Below, in pieces: positions 9,170 through 19,433 of a DNA stretch of 64,000 bases (the first letter of the stretch is position 1; every line of letters begins with the position of its first letter). Made by a program: the position numbers and the translations under genes. This DNA comes from Symbiodinium sp. CCMP2592 (taxonomy: Eukaryota; Sar; Dinophyceae; Suessiales; Symbiodiniaceae), in NCBI GenBank assembly GCA_905221615.1, contig CAJNDT010001291.1:369959-433958 (forward strand), written 5' to 3'. The notes beneath the pieces are model-generated. The model saw only the letters and a list, made by a program, of their open reading frames with translations, was not told where the DNA came from and searched no databases.

Positions 9170-10110
9170 TTCCCTTTATGGTCTGAGACTATGAAAAAGG
9201 TTGGGATCTTGGGTTGATCAGATGGAAGGTGTATGGGCTATAAGCCCTAAACCCTAAAACCCCAAACCCCATCCCCCAAAACCCTAAACTCTATCTGGCT
9301 GGGCAAGCCCAAGCCCTAAGCCCTAAACTCTATAAACCCGAAACCCGATAAACCCTATAAGCCCTAAATCCTGACTCCAGAATCCTAGCCTACATAACTA
9401 CTATCCTACAACACCCCCCAAAACAGTAGGTTTTTGGATCCCCAGGTGGAGTTTAGAGTTTCGGGTTTTGGGCGGGCCCGACCGATCGTCGAGAGGCTGT
9501 GACCCAAGAGCCGTGCCGAAGTCAGGTCGTACCCAAGAGCCACATCAGTTTCTTGGGACAACTCGGCTACAGCAACCTCAACCTTGTGGCTTGGACCTGG
9601 CCTCTTTTGAAGGAGTTTGCTTAGGGGTACTTAGAAAAATTTTTATTTTTGGTTATTAGAATCCGAAGCAGCTAGAATTATAATTTTTGCTAGGGTTCTA
9701 AGTTCAGTATAGTTTGTTTTAAGTTACCAGAATAAAGATGCAATATTAATGGCAATTTAAATCAGATTTTCTTAACAAGAACCCAGGGACAGCCGTAAAC
9801 CCTAAACCGTACGTATTAGGGGTTAAGAGGGTCTAGGGCTTTGGGTTTTGGGCTAAGACGCTTAGAAGAGTCTCGGGGTTTACGCTTTAGGGAAACTGAA
9901 ACCCCAGGATAAGGTCTGCTACACCGGAAAACCTTGTCGATTTTTCGCCCATTACATGATGAATGCTAAGCCCTAAATCCCTGAAGCTCCAGACCCTAAA
10001 CTATGATCATCCAAAGCCATCCAACTGCCAAGTTCCCTGGTTAGCAAGGGGCAGGTCCCTGTAATATAGAGGCTTTCAGAAATCGACTACTACTTGGGCG
10101 AGCCCAGGCC
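9170..10110. other. Heptad-derived DNA and an AT-rich patch, no gene
   Basis: CCCTAAA-like stretches at 9245-9370, an AT-rich stretch at 9640-9780 and more heptads to about 9990. One plus frame (9468-9659) has no recognisable content. Confidence 0.45.
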
Positions 10111-10113
10111 AAA

Positions 10114-10404
10114 GTGCACCCAAGAGGCGGAAGAAGGCCTAGCAACCCAGCGATATGGCACAGCGGGGAAAAAGAATTGGAAGCGAAGGATGTTGTTCAA
10201 TCCGGTGTATCGCCCGCCGCGGCCAGTATAGACGCAGGCTCATCAGGAGGCGCCAGCGTGGCGCCGGATGAGAAAGCTGCCTTGCGAACATTTGTGAACA
10301 CGGTGATGGGTCGCTGTCTTTATGAGGCTCTTCGAGCGGCTCCGATCTTGTTGGAGGAGCGTGCACGCTGCAGTGTGCGGAAAGTGTGTAGTGAAAGGTG
10401 GTGA
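10114..10404 (+). CDS. Exon-like segment, first copy of a duplicated exon
   Basis: The frame includes EKELEAKDVVQSGVSPAAAS, EKAALRTFVNTVM and GRCLYEALRAAPILLEERAR, then SVRKVCSERW and stop. The last part lies in a roughly 156-bp segment (10308-10463) duplicated at 10618-10766. There the equivalent frame reads GRCLYEAFRAAPIFLEERAR and then SVAEDV before a stop. Retention of the reading frame in both copies supports real coding sequence. Unknown family; helical and charged. Confidence 0.5.
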   Translation: MHPRGGRRPSNPAIWHSGEKELEAKDVVQSGVSPAAASIDAGSSGGASVAPDEKAALRTFVNTVMGRCLYEALRAAPILLEERARCSVRKVCSERW

Positions 10405-10463
10405 GAGTCTGATGCAGCGATAAGCTTGTAGGCTCGTAAGCTCGTAACATACAGGAGGCCATC
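10308..10463 (+). repeat. Duplicated segment, copy a
   Basis: From GGGTCGCTGTC to CAGGAGGCCATC. About 90% identical to copy b, 310 bp downstream, with small indels. Confidence 0.9.
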
Positions 10464-10617
10464 CCATTACATCACCCTTTGCAGATGACCGGGCCCTCGG
10501 ACACCTGTGGCAGCAGTCTGCAAGCGGATCCTTTAACTCCATAGACTTGTCCTTCGCGAGCGGCTAGGCACCTGAATGACACGGAGTTTTTTCCGACCCT
10601 CACCCATGAAAACTAAA

Positions 10618-10766
10618 GGGTCGCTGTCTCTATGAGGCTTTTCGAGCGGCTCCGATCTTTTTGGAGGAGCGTGCACGCCGCAGTGTTGCGGAAGATGTGT
10701 AGTGAAAGGTGGTGAGAGTCTGATGCAGCGATAAGCTTATAAACTCGTAACATACAGGAGGCCATC
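10618..10766 (+). repeat. Duplicated segment, copy b, coding-like
   Basis: Encodes a 27-codon frame closely related to copy a, ending SVAEDV and TAG. It stands just upstream of the RING-CH ATG. Confidence 0.85.
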
Positions 10767-10778
10767 GACCTAGGCAAA

Positions 10779-11146
10779 ATGACGGAGGTGACCCGGCTTG
10801 CAGCTGATGGCTCACTTGATGTGGCAACATTGAATATCTCTTCCAAGACCACTGTGCCGTCATGTGGGGACACTTGCCGAATTTGTCATGGCGGCGTCAT
10901 CGATGACGTGCTGGTGAAACCGTGCCCTCAGTGGTCTGTTCCTGTTGCACTTTCATGATGCATGGCGAGTGCGAACATGTGCTGTATGAGCGAGTGCTGC
11001 TGGGAGATACCGCATTCAACCTGAAGACAGTACCCGTTCCCCGCAAGCGAGGCCGCATGAGAAAACAGGGATCCTTGGACAGTGCTCCGAAGACAGCGGC
11101 AAAACCAAAGAAGGTGAAGAAGGTGCTGAAAGCCAGGATGAGGTAG
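10779..11146 (+). pseudogene. RING-CH (MARCH-type) zinc-finger gene, frameshifted
   Basis: ATG at 10779 gives MTEVTRLAADGSLDVATLNI and then DTCRICHGGVIDDVLVKPC. CRICHGG followed by a PC pair is characteristic of RING-CH (RINGv) ubiquitin ligases, which bind two zincs as C-x2-C..C-x-C..H-x2-C. The frame then stops, while another frame from 10922 continues with VCSCCTFMMHGECEHVLYER, which supplies C-x-C and H-G-E-C. The spacing before His is two residues shorter than usual and the last C-x2-C pair is absent. A lysine/arginine-rich tail (KPKKVKKVLKARMR) ends at 11146. The switch region is too short for an intron, so a frameshift is most likely. Membrane segments usual for MARCH proteins are not seen. 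Confidence 0.6.
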
Positions 11147-12240
11147 AGAGCGAGCTGACTCAGGAACCAGGCGCAGCTGCAAGAGCCCAAAAATCGCGGA
11201 AGTGTACATGCCAGGCGGGTTAAACAAAGGGGGCGGGTGCACATGGTCGCGGGCCGCAAAAACCACGCTCGGGACATGTAACGGTTAAACATTGGGCCTT
11301 AAGTTGTGGATGAAGTACATACAGGAATACACACATTCGAACAGCGACCCTCCGTGCCTGATAGATGGATGAGCTTTTCTAGAACATTGGTACAGGAAGT
11401 TTTTTTCGCCCCAAGATCTTGCCGCGGCGTCATAGGGCATTCTCTGAATGGGAGGCTATCTAAACCCTAAACTAAACATAACTAAACCCTAAGGCCCCAA
11501 TTCTCTAAGGGTTTAGGTTTGAAGGTTTTGGCATCCGAATCCCCGAGGGATTCTCATTGCCAGTGGTTTTTTTGGGGGGATCTCCTGAAGCTTGGATTCC
11601 TGCACCCTGAAGAGCGAAAATTTTGCGACAAGCCTACACCGCCTAGACCCCAATTATCTTAGGGGCGGGGACAATTATTGGTAATTGCCCCTCATAGTCC
11701 CTACGTAACTATACTCCGAAATACAGCCGCCAAACTTTCCAAAACCCAAGGCCGTATATAAATTAGACTCACAAGACCCCGAATCCTGAACCATAAACAA
11801 GGAACCTTGTTCCAATCATGAAGCCCCCTATTGTCGAAATCCCCAACCCAGGAGTTGGCTTTCTGGCTAGATCGACTCTTTGATGCATGGAAAGAGTCAG
11901 GTTGAAGGTCAAGGGTTTGTTCGCTTGAAGTTTTAGGCCTTTCTGCGGATGTTGAAGATCCTAAACTCTTAAACCCTAAATCCTAAACCCCCTTAAACCC
12001 TAAACCCTAAGGATTTACGGGGCTTTGGGTTTAGGGTTTTGGCGCTTTCAAGCTCAGGGATCGGGCTTCGGCGTTTGAAAGAATTTGGGATGTAAGGCTT
12101 AAGTTATCAAGGGTCTAAACCCTAAAGTTTGCGGGTCTGTGGGCGGGGGTTGAGGTTAATTAGGGTTTAGGGTTTTGGGGTCAAGGGTTTATAAGGGTTT
12201 AGGGCTTCATTGTGGGTCTTGTAAAAAGATAATCAGCTAG
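11147..12240. other. No gene supported
   Basis: Minus-strand frames (10897-11292, 10928-11266) are complements of the RING-CH region. The rest is heptad-rich (11460-11520, 11960-12180) with unique stretches lacking protein-like frames. Confidence 0.45.
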
Positions 12241-12253
12241 CCGAAAAAATCGA

Positions 12254-12451
12254 ATGCAATTCAGGGTCGAGGTGGACCCGAAAGCCCTAAATGCTGGACT
12301 CACCCCAGATCGTGTCAGCTGTCGTCCTCAAGGCTCCATACTTAGAGGATCATTTACTAAGTCCCCTGATCCTCTAAGTAATGTAAAGCTGTACACCCGA
12401 ATTGCCCGCTTCAAGGCGGCAATGGCAACCGTGCAGATGCAACTGCCGTAG
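12254..12451 (+). CDS. 65-aa ORF containing a 40-bp MITE-D relic
   Basis: ATG to TAG frame: MQFRVEVDPKALNAGLTPDR at the start and TRIARFKAAMATVQMQLP at the end. Its middle (LRGSFTKSPDPLS) is encoded by a tiny MITE-D relic (12341-12380) that keeps the frame open. Either the ORF is chance or a MITE fragment was absorbed into coding sequence. No family recognised. Confidence 0.35.
   Translation: MQFRVEVDPKALNAGLTPDRVSCRPQGSILRGSFTKSPDPLSNVKLYTRIARFKAAMATVQMQLP
12341..12380. mobile_element. MITE-D copy 3, minimal 40-bp relic
   Basis: CTTAGAGGATCA joined directly to TTTACTAAGTCCCCTGATCC and TCTAAG: only the two inverted ends survive. The internal part is deleted. Confidence 0.85.
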
Positions 12452-12457
12452 TTCTGA

Positions 12458-12574
12458 TACTTGATCTTAGCTGGAACTTTAGTGGTCGCGGTACTGCTGG
12501 TAATTACTCGGAAAAGCTATTCGGAAGAAGAGTTTGACAGCTTCTCGACATCCCTTAATCATCGGCCCGTTTGA
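12458..12574 (+). CDS. C-terminal exon-like segment with a transmembrane helix
   Basis: The frame reads YLILAGTLVVAVLLVITRKS and then YSEEEFDSFSTSLNHRPV and stop. A 15-residue hydrophobic helix followed by a basic stop-transfer (TRK) and an acidic tail is the pattern of a type I membrane protein end. A GATCTTAG acceptor-like site lies inside the start. Seven bases after the previous ORF's stop; relation unknown. Confidence 0.35.
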   Translation, partial: YLILAGTLVVAVLLVITRKSYSEEEFDSFSTSLNHRPV

Positions 12575-12764
12575 AAAACAATTTCAGACAATCCTGGATT
12601 TGGGAATTCGGAGTTTCTGAGCGCATAATTCGCGAGTAAAGTAGCAGGACCCCGGTAGTCCGAAGCCGTTCAGGCCACCTAGATGAGAACTGCAGAAAAC
12701 AGGAGTCCCTAACATCGACTCCCAATGCCAGGGTCCTGATAACAATAACCCCTATAAACATCTG

Positions 12765-12873
12765 CCCAGAGAACCCAATACCCCTTAATTAAGGAATATG
12801 GCTTAAACTATGTAGGGTTTCATATTATGATTTAAGCTATATTCCTTAATTAAGCGGTATTGGGCTCTCTGGG
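12765..12873. mobile_element. MITE-B copy 2
   Basis: CCCAGAGAACCCAATACCCC and GCGGTATTGGGCTCTCTGGG. About 109 bp, nearly perfect palindrome. Confidence 0.92.
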
Positions 12874-13165
12874 TAGAAAGATGTAAAAACCTGGTACAAC
12901 AATAGAAACCTTTTAACCCTATGCCCTAAACATCGACACCCTAAACTGACCGCCTAACCCCAAGCCCCTAAACCCCCTAAACCCCGAAACTTGGGATTTT
13001 TGGATAGCAGCTGCTGACTCGACACAACAATCAAGTTATCCTTAAAGGGTTCCAGGAAGAGTTTTACAAGGCTCTGTCAGGGAACTGGAGACCGTACGTA
13101 AGTTACCGTCAAACCCCTGCTTACTAGGTCGCATGATCCTCGAAGCAAATGCTGGCAGCCTCTAA

Positions 13166-13288
13166 GGCATCAACGGCACTTTAGCCGTGGAGACGCCTGC
13201 CAACCCTGCCTGCTTCTCGCGGGCCAAGACGGCGTTCAACGTCTCTGAGTGCCATCTGGACAGAGAAACCCGTGGGTGCAGGGTTTAG
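13166..13288 (+). CDS. Exon-like segment with three cysteines
   Basis: The frame reads GINGTLAVETPANPACFSRA, KTAFNVSECHLDRETRGCRV, stop. Polar with three Cys, which would suit an extracellular domain end, perhaps of the same gene class as the transmembrane tail at 12.5 kb, but nothing links them. The stop arises where heptad DNA begins. Confidence 0.4.
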   Translation, partial: GINGTLAVETPANPACFSRAKTAFNVSECHLDRETRGCRV

Positions 13289-13662
13289 GGTTTAGTTAGG
13301 GTTCAAGTTTAAGGGTTTAGGGTTGGCGTTTAGGATTTAGGGGCGGCTGTTCGTATATTTTAGACTCTAATCCCTTTCGGATCGTTTAATCTGTGTGGAT
13401 GCTTCTGGGTTGTTCAGGCATCTGGGTTCTGGGAAGCATCTTGCACAATGTCTACAGAAGCCCAGGAGAGGGTCTTAGGGTTTGGGGTTTAAATACTTTA
13501 TCTGACGGGCTTTCACACTTGATTTGACAGGGGTTCCTGTACAGCAACCTCTGGTCCAAACAGCAAGTGGGCCATGGTGCCTATCCTATGCCACCCCTCC
13601 ACCCATCCACCCATCCATCCGCCCATGCATGCACATGTGTATAATAAAAAATATACATAAAT

Positions 13663-13670
13663 GAACAAAT

Positions 13671-13729
<59 letters not shown>

Positions 13730-13757
13730 AATGAATAAGTATAAGTATAAATATATA

Positions 13758-13807
<50 letters not shown>

Positions 13808-13825
13808 CACATATATATGTTTGTA
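13663..13825. repeat. (AT)n microsatellite
   Basis: Long ATATAT runs with GTAT and AATA interruptions. The Tyr/Ile open frames on both strands here are artefacts of the repeat. Confidence 0.95.
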
Positions 13826-14087
13826 TATACGTGTTCGTATTCTCGAAGCCTTATGGAACCCTCATCAGGCCCTCCAAAACGCCGAACCCCATCAGTCAGG
13901 GCCTTCGCAAGCTCTTCGAATTTTCCTTAGTAGCTGAGTGGATATACTTTACACTCTTTAGGATAGTATTACCTACTATAAAACTAAAAGTGTGCACTTA
14001 TGGGGGGACTTCTGAGCTCAGCAACTAAGTTTCTGAAAGCCCCCGCTGAGGCGAGTTCTCAGATGGCAGTGCCCAGGTCCCCGCTTC

Positions 14088-14280
14088 TGGGAGTTTCCGA
14101 AAATTAGGGGTACCTTTGGGTTCCTTTAAAGGGATCCTTTGAGGGTTCCTATGAGGGATCTATCGGGTGTAGGGTTTAGGGAGTTTCCGAAAATTAGGGG
14201 TACCTTGTTTTGGGGGTCCTTATTATAAGAACCCTTCTATTCAGGATGCTATATTAGGGTCCCCTGTTTTCGGAAATTCC
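14088..14280. mobile_element. MITE-F copy 2, composite form
   Basis: GGGAGTTTCCGAAAATTAGG occurs at 14089 and again at 14179, 90 bp apart, around a GGTTCCTTTAAAGGGATCC block that ends in heptads. Right end TTCGGAAATTCCC. Confidence 0.88.
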
Positions 14281-14546
14281 CTTAACGGTCTAAACAGATC
14301 GAAAGTGTTCATTTAGGGTTTAGAGTTTAGGGTTTCAGGTTTTTGGGGTTTACGGGTTTTGGGTTTAGGGCTTAGGGGGTTCATTCTTAGAGGGGGTTCT
14401 AAGTGTCATGATCTTTCGGGTTGAGGGCTGAGGTGGCTCTCCAAACCCGAATATCGCAAAGGTCTGGGTTTACCGAGAATGTAAAGTAGCAGGTTCATTG
14501 CTTGTGGCCAATTGGGGTTTGGAGTTTGACGGTTTGGGACCACCGT

Positions 14547-14720
14547 ATGCCCCACCAGCAATTCAGCACAAAAGCATTCTTTTCCAATTCAGTCGGTATT
14601 GTAGTAGCCCTATTTCGGAAGCCATTCCTTAAAGGACACCCCGAAAAGGTGCAGCTCAGAACTTGGGGCGAGCTGTGCATGCCCGTGTGCCCGCACACCG
14701 GCCGGGTCGCTGGGCGCGGT
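14547..14720 (+). CDS. Exon-like segment, unknown
   Basis: Within a longer open frame, MPHQQFSTKAFFSNSVGIVV and ALFRKPFLKGHPEKVQLRTW and GELCMPVCPHTGRVAGRG look protein-like. The frame then runs into glycine-rich translation of a heptad array. Boundaries are unclear. Confidence 0.3.
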
Positions 14721-14724
14721 GGTT

Positions 14725-14960
14725 TAGGGGGGAGGGGTAGGGGTTTAGGACTTGGGGTTGAGGGTTTAGGTTTGGGGCTTAGGGTTGAGGGTTCGGAGTT
14801 TAGTCTTAGGGCCTAGGGTTTAGGGCTCTGGGTTGAGGAATTAGGCATAATTAGGGCTTAGGGTTGAGGGTTCGGGGTTTAAGTTTAGGGCTTAGGGTTG
14901 AAGTTTCGGGGTTTAGGTTTAGGGTTTAGGGTTGAGGGTTTAGGGTTTGGGGTTTAGGGT
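14725..14960. repeat. Telomere-like heptad array, mixed variants
   Basis: TTTAGGG, CTTAGGG, TTGAGGG and TTCGGGG units in near-heptad register. Confidence 0.85.
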
Positions 14961-15264
14961 CTTTGGCAGGTTCCACACATGGTTTTAGCCGGTCGGGCTC
15001 CGAAGATCGAAATTCTGATATTCTGCTCAGTCGCTGCTGCATCATTGATTGCTTGCAGGTTTGAGGTTTAGGGTTTAGACTGTCCAAAATCCTGCCCTTC
15101 GTTTAAGGATGTCATGGGAAGCTCTAGAGGTTACCAGGTTGGCTCCGCGATTTGCGTGCGAAAGTACCGGAGCTCCACCCCGACGTTTCGTGTCCTGGAG
15201 CATGCAAAACCCTAAACCCCTAAACCCTGAACCCCTAGGGTTCAGTGTTTAGGGTTAAGGATTT

Positions 15265-15375
15265 ACTACTATTTGCTTAAGAACCCCCAAAAAATAAAAA
15301 ATATATATTCCTTATAGGGATAATATAGGGATTATTATTTTTATTTTTTGGGGGTTTCTTAAGCAAATAGTAGTA
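15265..15375. mobile_element. MITE-P, single long palindrome
   Basis: ACTACTATTTGCTTAAGAAC and GTTTCTTAAGCAAATAGTAG bracket a CCCCCAAAAAATAAAAA arm and its complement. The arms are about 40-45 bp with a short AT-rich centre. Only one copy seen here. Confidence 0.85.
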
Positions 15376-15502
15376 TTGGTTCCTGAATCACCAGCAGAAG
15401 CCCGCAAACCCCTAAACTTCCTATATCCCCAAGCCTAAACTCACCAAGAAATCCAGCAAAAGGCCTGGAAGCCCTAAAAGCCCGAGAGGCTTTTTTGTGA
15501 AC

Positions 15503-15610
15503 TCCAGAAAGTTGGAACATGGACCGGGGATGATTAGTGCTAGGATTCCTTATACTGTACCTTAAGGGTATGAGGATAATGATGTTCGGGCTTTCTGGCT
15601 TCTACTGTAG
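15503..15610. mobile_element. MITE-J copy 3
   Basis: CCAGAAAGTTGGAACATGG and TTCGGGCTTTCTGGCTTCTA, with the shared core GTGCTAGGATTCC. Confidence 0.85.
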
Positions 15611-16540
15611 AAGCAACCTGTAAAGAAACTCTTCAAGGAAACCGGAAAGGATCCCTTGAAGAAAGGCCCGAAAGCCTCGGCCCTTAAACCCTAAACCCCT
15701 TAACCCCGTAAAGGAACCCTTAAGGGAGCCCGAGATTCCAAACCCCTAAACCCCTAAACCCCTTCAAGAAGCCCTGCAAGGAAGCCTGACAGCCCTGAAA
15801 GAAAGACGCTCCGAGTCGAGGCGACAGAAGAGCCGTGTAACACAAGCTGCTTTGTCGAGTCCAACGTTCCTATCAAATACCCTGAACCTTGGCGGTTTAG
15901 GGCTCGGGTTTGGGTTTAGGGTTTAGGGTTTAGGGTTATAGGGCTGATGATATAAATCGAATATGCCATAATTCCCATAGTTTCGGGTCCTCGGGTTTGA
16001 AAGTCTTGGGGTTTTCAGGGCTTTTAGGTTGTTGGAGCACCGAGAGAGACTGAGTGGTGTGGGGTTTGAGGGGTTTTGGGGTGATTAGGGTGCTTAGGGT
16101 CTTGGAGCTTCTGGCATTTTCAGCGCGTCTAGGGTCTGGGTGTTCAGGGAGTTAGGGTTTAAGAAGTTTGGGTTTTTGATGGCATTTAGGATTCTTGAGT
16201 TTCGGGCTGGGTAGCGCTTTCAGGGTTTTAGAGTTTTGGGTTTTTGGTTTTTATGTTATGGGCCTTTCTGGCCTAGGGTTGACGTTTTTGGAACATTGAG
16301 CTATATAGTTTGTGTTTGATGTTTCCTGTCCTGGGTTCAGGTTTTAAGCTTCATCATTGCTTGCAGAAATTTGCTTGCACAGTTTTTGTGGTGATCTTTG
16401 TATGGGTCGCCCGAAAACCGTGACCTTTTTTTGTGGACACGGTCTGTTGGCCTGACCGTCGAAACTAGATCCCTACCCCGACACGGCACTTCAGGCACGC
16501 GTGCCCACGCAGCATAAACCTGATAATAAACCCAGAGCCT
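15611..16540. other. Heptad-rich DNA and a MITE-E relic, no gene
   Basis: CCCTAAA and TTTAGGG words throughout. GCTGATGATATAAATCG at 15946 is the left part of a truncated MITE-E. No credible coding frame. Confidence 0.5.
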
Positions 16541-16549
16541 CTACAGTCC

Positions 16550-16860
16550 ATGAAAAGGACACCCCTGTATGGGTATCTGATCCCGAGGGAAATGTATGAA
16601 CAGGGGCCATGTGTTCAGAAGCACTCACGAAGTAAGTGTCGATGGTCAGGGTTCTGGGTTCCGGTCATAGCGAACTTGCAAAAGTATGTGTATATATATA
16701 TATATACACTTGCCCCAATGGTTACAACCCTAAACCGAAAACCCTCCCAGCAGCCTGGAATAACCTCTGCTGAGAAACTTTCAGCTTTCATGCGAGGAGT
16801 ACATCTCCCACCGCTCGCTGGCTTGGAAGCACCCTGGCAAAGCCTTACTCCGTTTGAGGG
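16550..16860 (+). CDS. Weak coding-like frame, unknown
   Basis: The open frame has REMYEQGPCVQKHSRSKCRW and FWVPVIANLQK, then passes through an (AT)n-encoded YIYIY stretch and a TSAEKLSAFMRG segment. The microsatellite in the middle makes a continuous exon doubtful. Two separate exon relics are possible. Confidence 0.22.
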
Positions 16861-17124
16861 CTTAGGGATTAAACGGAATAACTTTAGGAACCTTACGGTT
16901 ACTATAGGAATGCTAAGGGTTCCTTTAAAGCGGATATGAAGGGTACTGCAAGGGTTCCTCCACCATTTTCTTACATTACTTCCTCAAAGGGAGAACTTTA
17001 ATCTTGTTAGGTATTGGGTATAGGAGTTTAGGATTTAGGGTCTAGGCAAAGCCTTCGATTGTCGAAACCCACAGCCAGACATCCTGACGTCGGGGCCGTA
17101 AGAGCGAAACATAGGGTTTGGGGG

Positions 17125-17223
17125 TAATGTAGGAACTTGATTAAGACATCCTGGGCCTATAATAGGATTCATATAAGGAACCCTAACAAAGAGCCAGGGT
17201 TCCTTAATCAGGTTCCTACATTA
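17125..17223. mobile_element. MITE-N copy 1
   Basis: TAATGTAGGAACTTGATTAA and TTAATCAGGTTCCTACATTA are inverted. About 100 bp. Confidence 0.88.
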
Positions 17224-18090
17224 TTATGCTGACCCTTATAGATCCCTTGTAGTAACCCTTATAGACGCCTTTAAAGGAACCCTAGACCCTAAACCCTAAA
17301 CGATCGTGGAATCATGCAGGCACTCTACTGGAGATTCCAAGTCAGGAAGATTGTGCAAACTATTCCGCCCCAGAGTTAAGACCTTTGGCAAAAAGGGTAC
17401 TATAACGGCTCCTTCAAGGGATCTATAGGGGCTTAGGGGTTTAGGGTTTAGGGACCCAATAAATCAGCGTCCAACAACAACAACCCGAAAACCTAAATCA
17501 GAGATCAGTCGTGAAGAAGCCCCCGAAGCAGGGGACTAAGAAGTTAGAGATACGCCCGCATTAGCTAGAGTCAGGGCAGAGGATCCCAGGATCCTATTGA
17601 GTAGCGATGTAGGGTTACCATGTAGGAATCCTATGAGAGGAGGTATCTTCGCTTCTGAAGAAGGAGCCTAAACCATAAGCCCAAAATCCGTCGCAATGCG
17701 GCAAGGCAAGGCAAGTGGGTGCCAAGCCCTGCCACTGTGGACAAGTTCGTCAGGCCGTGTATGCACGTTATTAGATTATCTGGTTTGTGTCTTTTTGGGC
17801 TTACGGGTTGAGGGGTTTTAGCCTGCAGCCCAGCCACAGAGTGGACAAAGAGGAGTAGTTAGTTCTGTGGCATATTCGTTCCACGAACCCCCCCGGCGTG
17901 TCATTTTAAGCGAAAGTTCACCAAAACACAGTTTCCAAGGCATCTTAACTGGGGTTCATGGCACCCTATCTTCCGGTTGAGAACTGTACATGCAGGCCGT
18001 TTGGCTTTGGGGTTTCACGGTTGAGGGCTGAGGGGTTCAGGGCCCAGTGTTTCTAGCCTCCGGGGCTTTATAGGACTTCGGGATTCAGAG
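17224..18090. other. No gene supported
   Basis: A GGATCC/TTCCTTTAAAGG-type repeat at 17230-17290, heptads at 17285-17310 and 17425-17455, otherwise unique sequence. A minus frame at 17631-17837 lacks recognisable content. Confidence 0.4.
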
Positions 18091-18095
18091 CTGCC

Positions 18096-18254
18096 ATGTA
18101 TCGAGTTTTCCCGACATTCACAGCTTACTGTCTAGCGGGTGCGGCTCTTGCAACCGCAAAGCATCTTCGACTCATGCACCGTGATCAGCTTGAGAATTTG
18201 TTTCAGACAGCATTTACTGACGGAGCTTCACAAAAAGTCGGCGAGGTGCAATAA
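18096..18254 (+). CDS. 52-aa ORF with a hydrophobic N-terminus
   Basis: ATG to TAA: MYRVFPTFTAYCLAGAALAT, then AKHLRLMHRDQLENLFQTAF and TDGASQKVGEVQ. The first 20 residues are hydrophobic with one early Arg, like a signal or anchor segment; the rest is helical and polar. A TACTGTCTAG acceptor-like site inside the frame means it could also be a terminal exon. Too short to assign. Confidence 0.4.
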   Translation: MYRVFPTFTAYCLAGAALATAKHLRLMHRDQLENLFQTAFTDGASQKVGEVQ

Positions 18255-18854
18255 TGTGTTTTGTACAGATCGAAAAGTTCAGACCCAACCTGGTGTTTGG
18301 ATAGTGTCCCCCGAACCCTCATCCCTCAACCCTAAACCCTGCAAACCCGCAAGCCTCAAATGCCCTAAACACCAAGTTCAAATCCCCAGATTCCCGAACC
18401 CTCGATCCCTTCAATTCCAAACAGTTCTAGAGTCTCCTTAGGAGGTTTGTTCCATTATCGTTCATATAAAAACCCACGAGAATATTAACAATGCCATTTT
18501 CATTACAATTTGTAAGGGGTGTAGAATTGTCTTATAGTCTGCAAGCACTCAGCCCAGGAAGACCCTCAGAAAGCCATATAAAACTACACGAAAACGTGAG
18601 CAGACCCCTGCAAAGCCCTGCAGCATCCCCTGAAAGACCCTTGAAAGACGCTTGTAAAGACCTCCCAAAAGCTGTTAAAACCTTCAAACGCCCCTTCGGC
18701 AATAAAAACATACATCCCTAAACCCTAAACTGCAAACAACTTAATTGAACCCTAAACCCCATCAGACGATGTCCTTTCAGGGAGGGAGGAGAACAGTGGT
18801 CAGCCACCTTCGAGTGCTGGGACTTTCAAACCGGCCCTGCCTCTCGCCCTAGCG
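18255..18854. other. No gene supported
   Basis: Pro/Lys-rich open frames (18139-18441, 18491-18721) are mainly translations of decayed CCCTAAA-like DNA. Confidence 0.4.
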
Positions 18855-18980
18855 TTGTTTAGAGGTTTATAGTTTAGGGGTTTAAGGGTTTAGGGGTTTA
18901 GGGCTTCGGGTTTAGGGTTTCGGGGTTTAGGGGTTTAGGGTTTAGGGGTTTGGGGTTTAGGGGTTTCGGGTTTAGGATTT
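18855..18980. repeat. Telomere-like heptad array
   Basis: TTTAGGG, TTTAGGGG and TTTCGGG units, about 17 repeats. Confidence 0.88.
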
Positions 18981-18994
18981 TCAGATCTTTATTA

Positions 18995-19085
18995 GCCTAG
19001 TAGTACGAGTAGGTAGCCTTTAACCCTTTTCGGGTACCATAAATAATCCTAATATGATCCCAACATACTCCCGAAGGTCAACCTT
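18995..19085. mobile_element. MITE-H copy 2
   Basis: GCCTAGTAGTACGAGTAGGT and CTTTAACCC at the left, GAAGGTCAACC at the right. Diverged. Confidence 0.6.
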
Positions 19086-19433
19086 GAATTGTTTATGTAG
19101 TTCTTTTTAATGTTTAGGATCCAACATGGCAGCCTGAACATTTGCCAACATTATTTTGTCCCTAAGCCCTAAGCTTTTTCAACAAAGTTATGCTTGTTTT
19201 AACCCCCACCCCCCAACGATTGCTTTTTCTATATAGGTGCGAGATTCTTGAATTCCAGGACAGTGCAAGCTTAGACTTGAGGATAGGGTTCAGGGTTTTG
19301 AGGGCTTCAGGCTAGTCTAGTGTTGAAAAAAGGGTTAGGGTTTAGGGGTTGGGGTTTTCTAGGTTTGGTACAAGGGTTTACCACGTTTCCCGCTGCGCCC
19401 TTTTTCCCTCGTTGTGGAGTTAGGTTCCTCATA

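Noticed and set aside
13513-13937. Tyr/Ile-rich open frames
   Set aside because: Translation of an (AT)n microsatellite.
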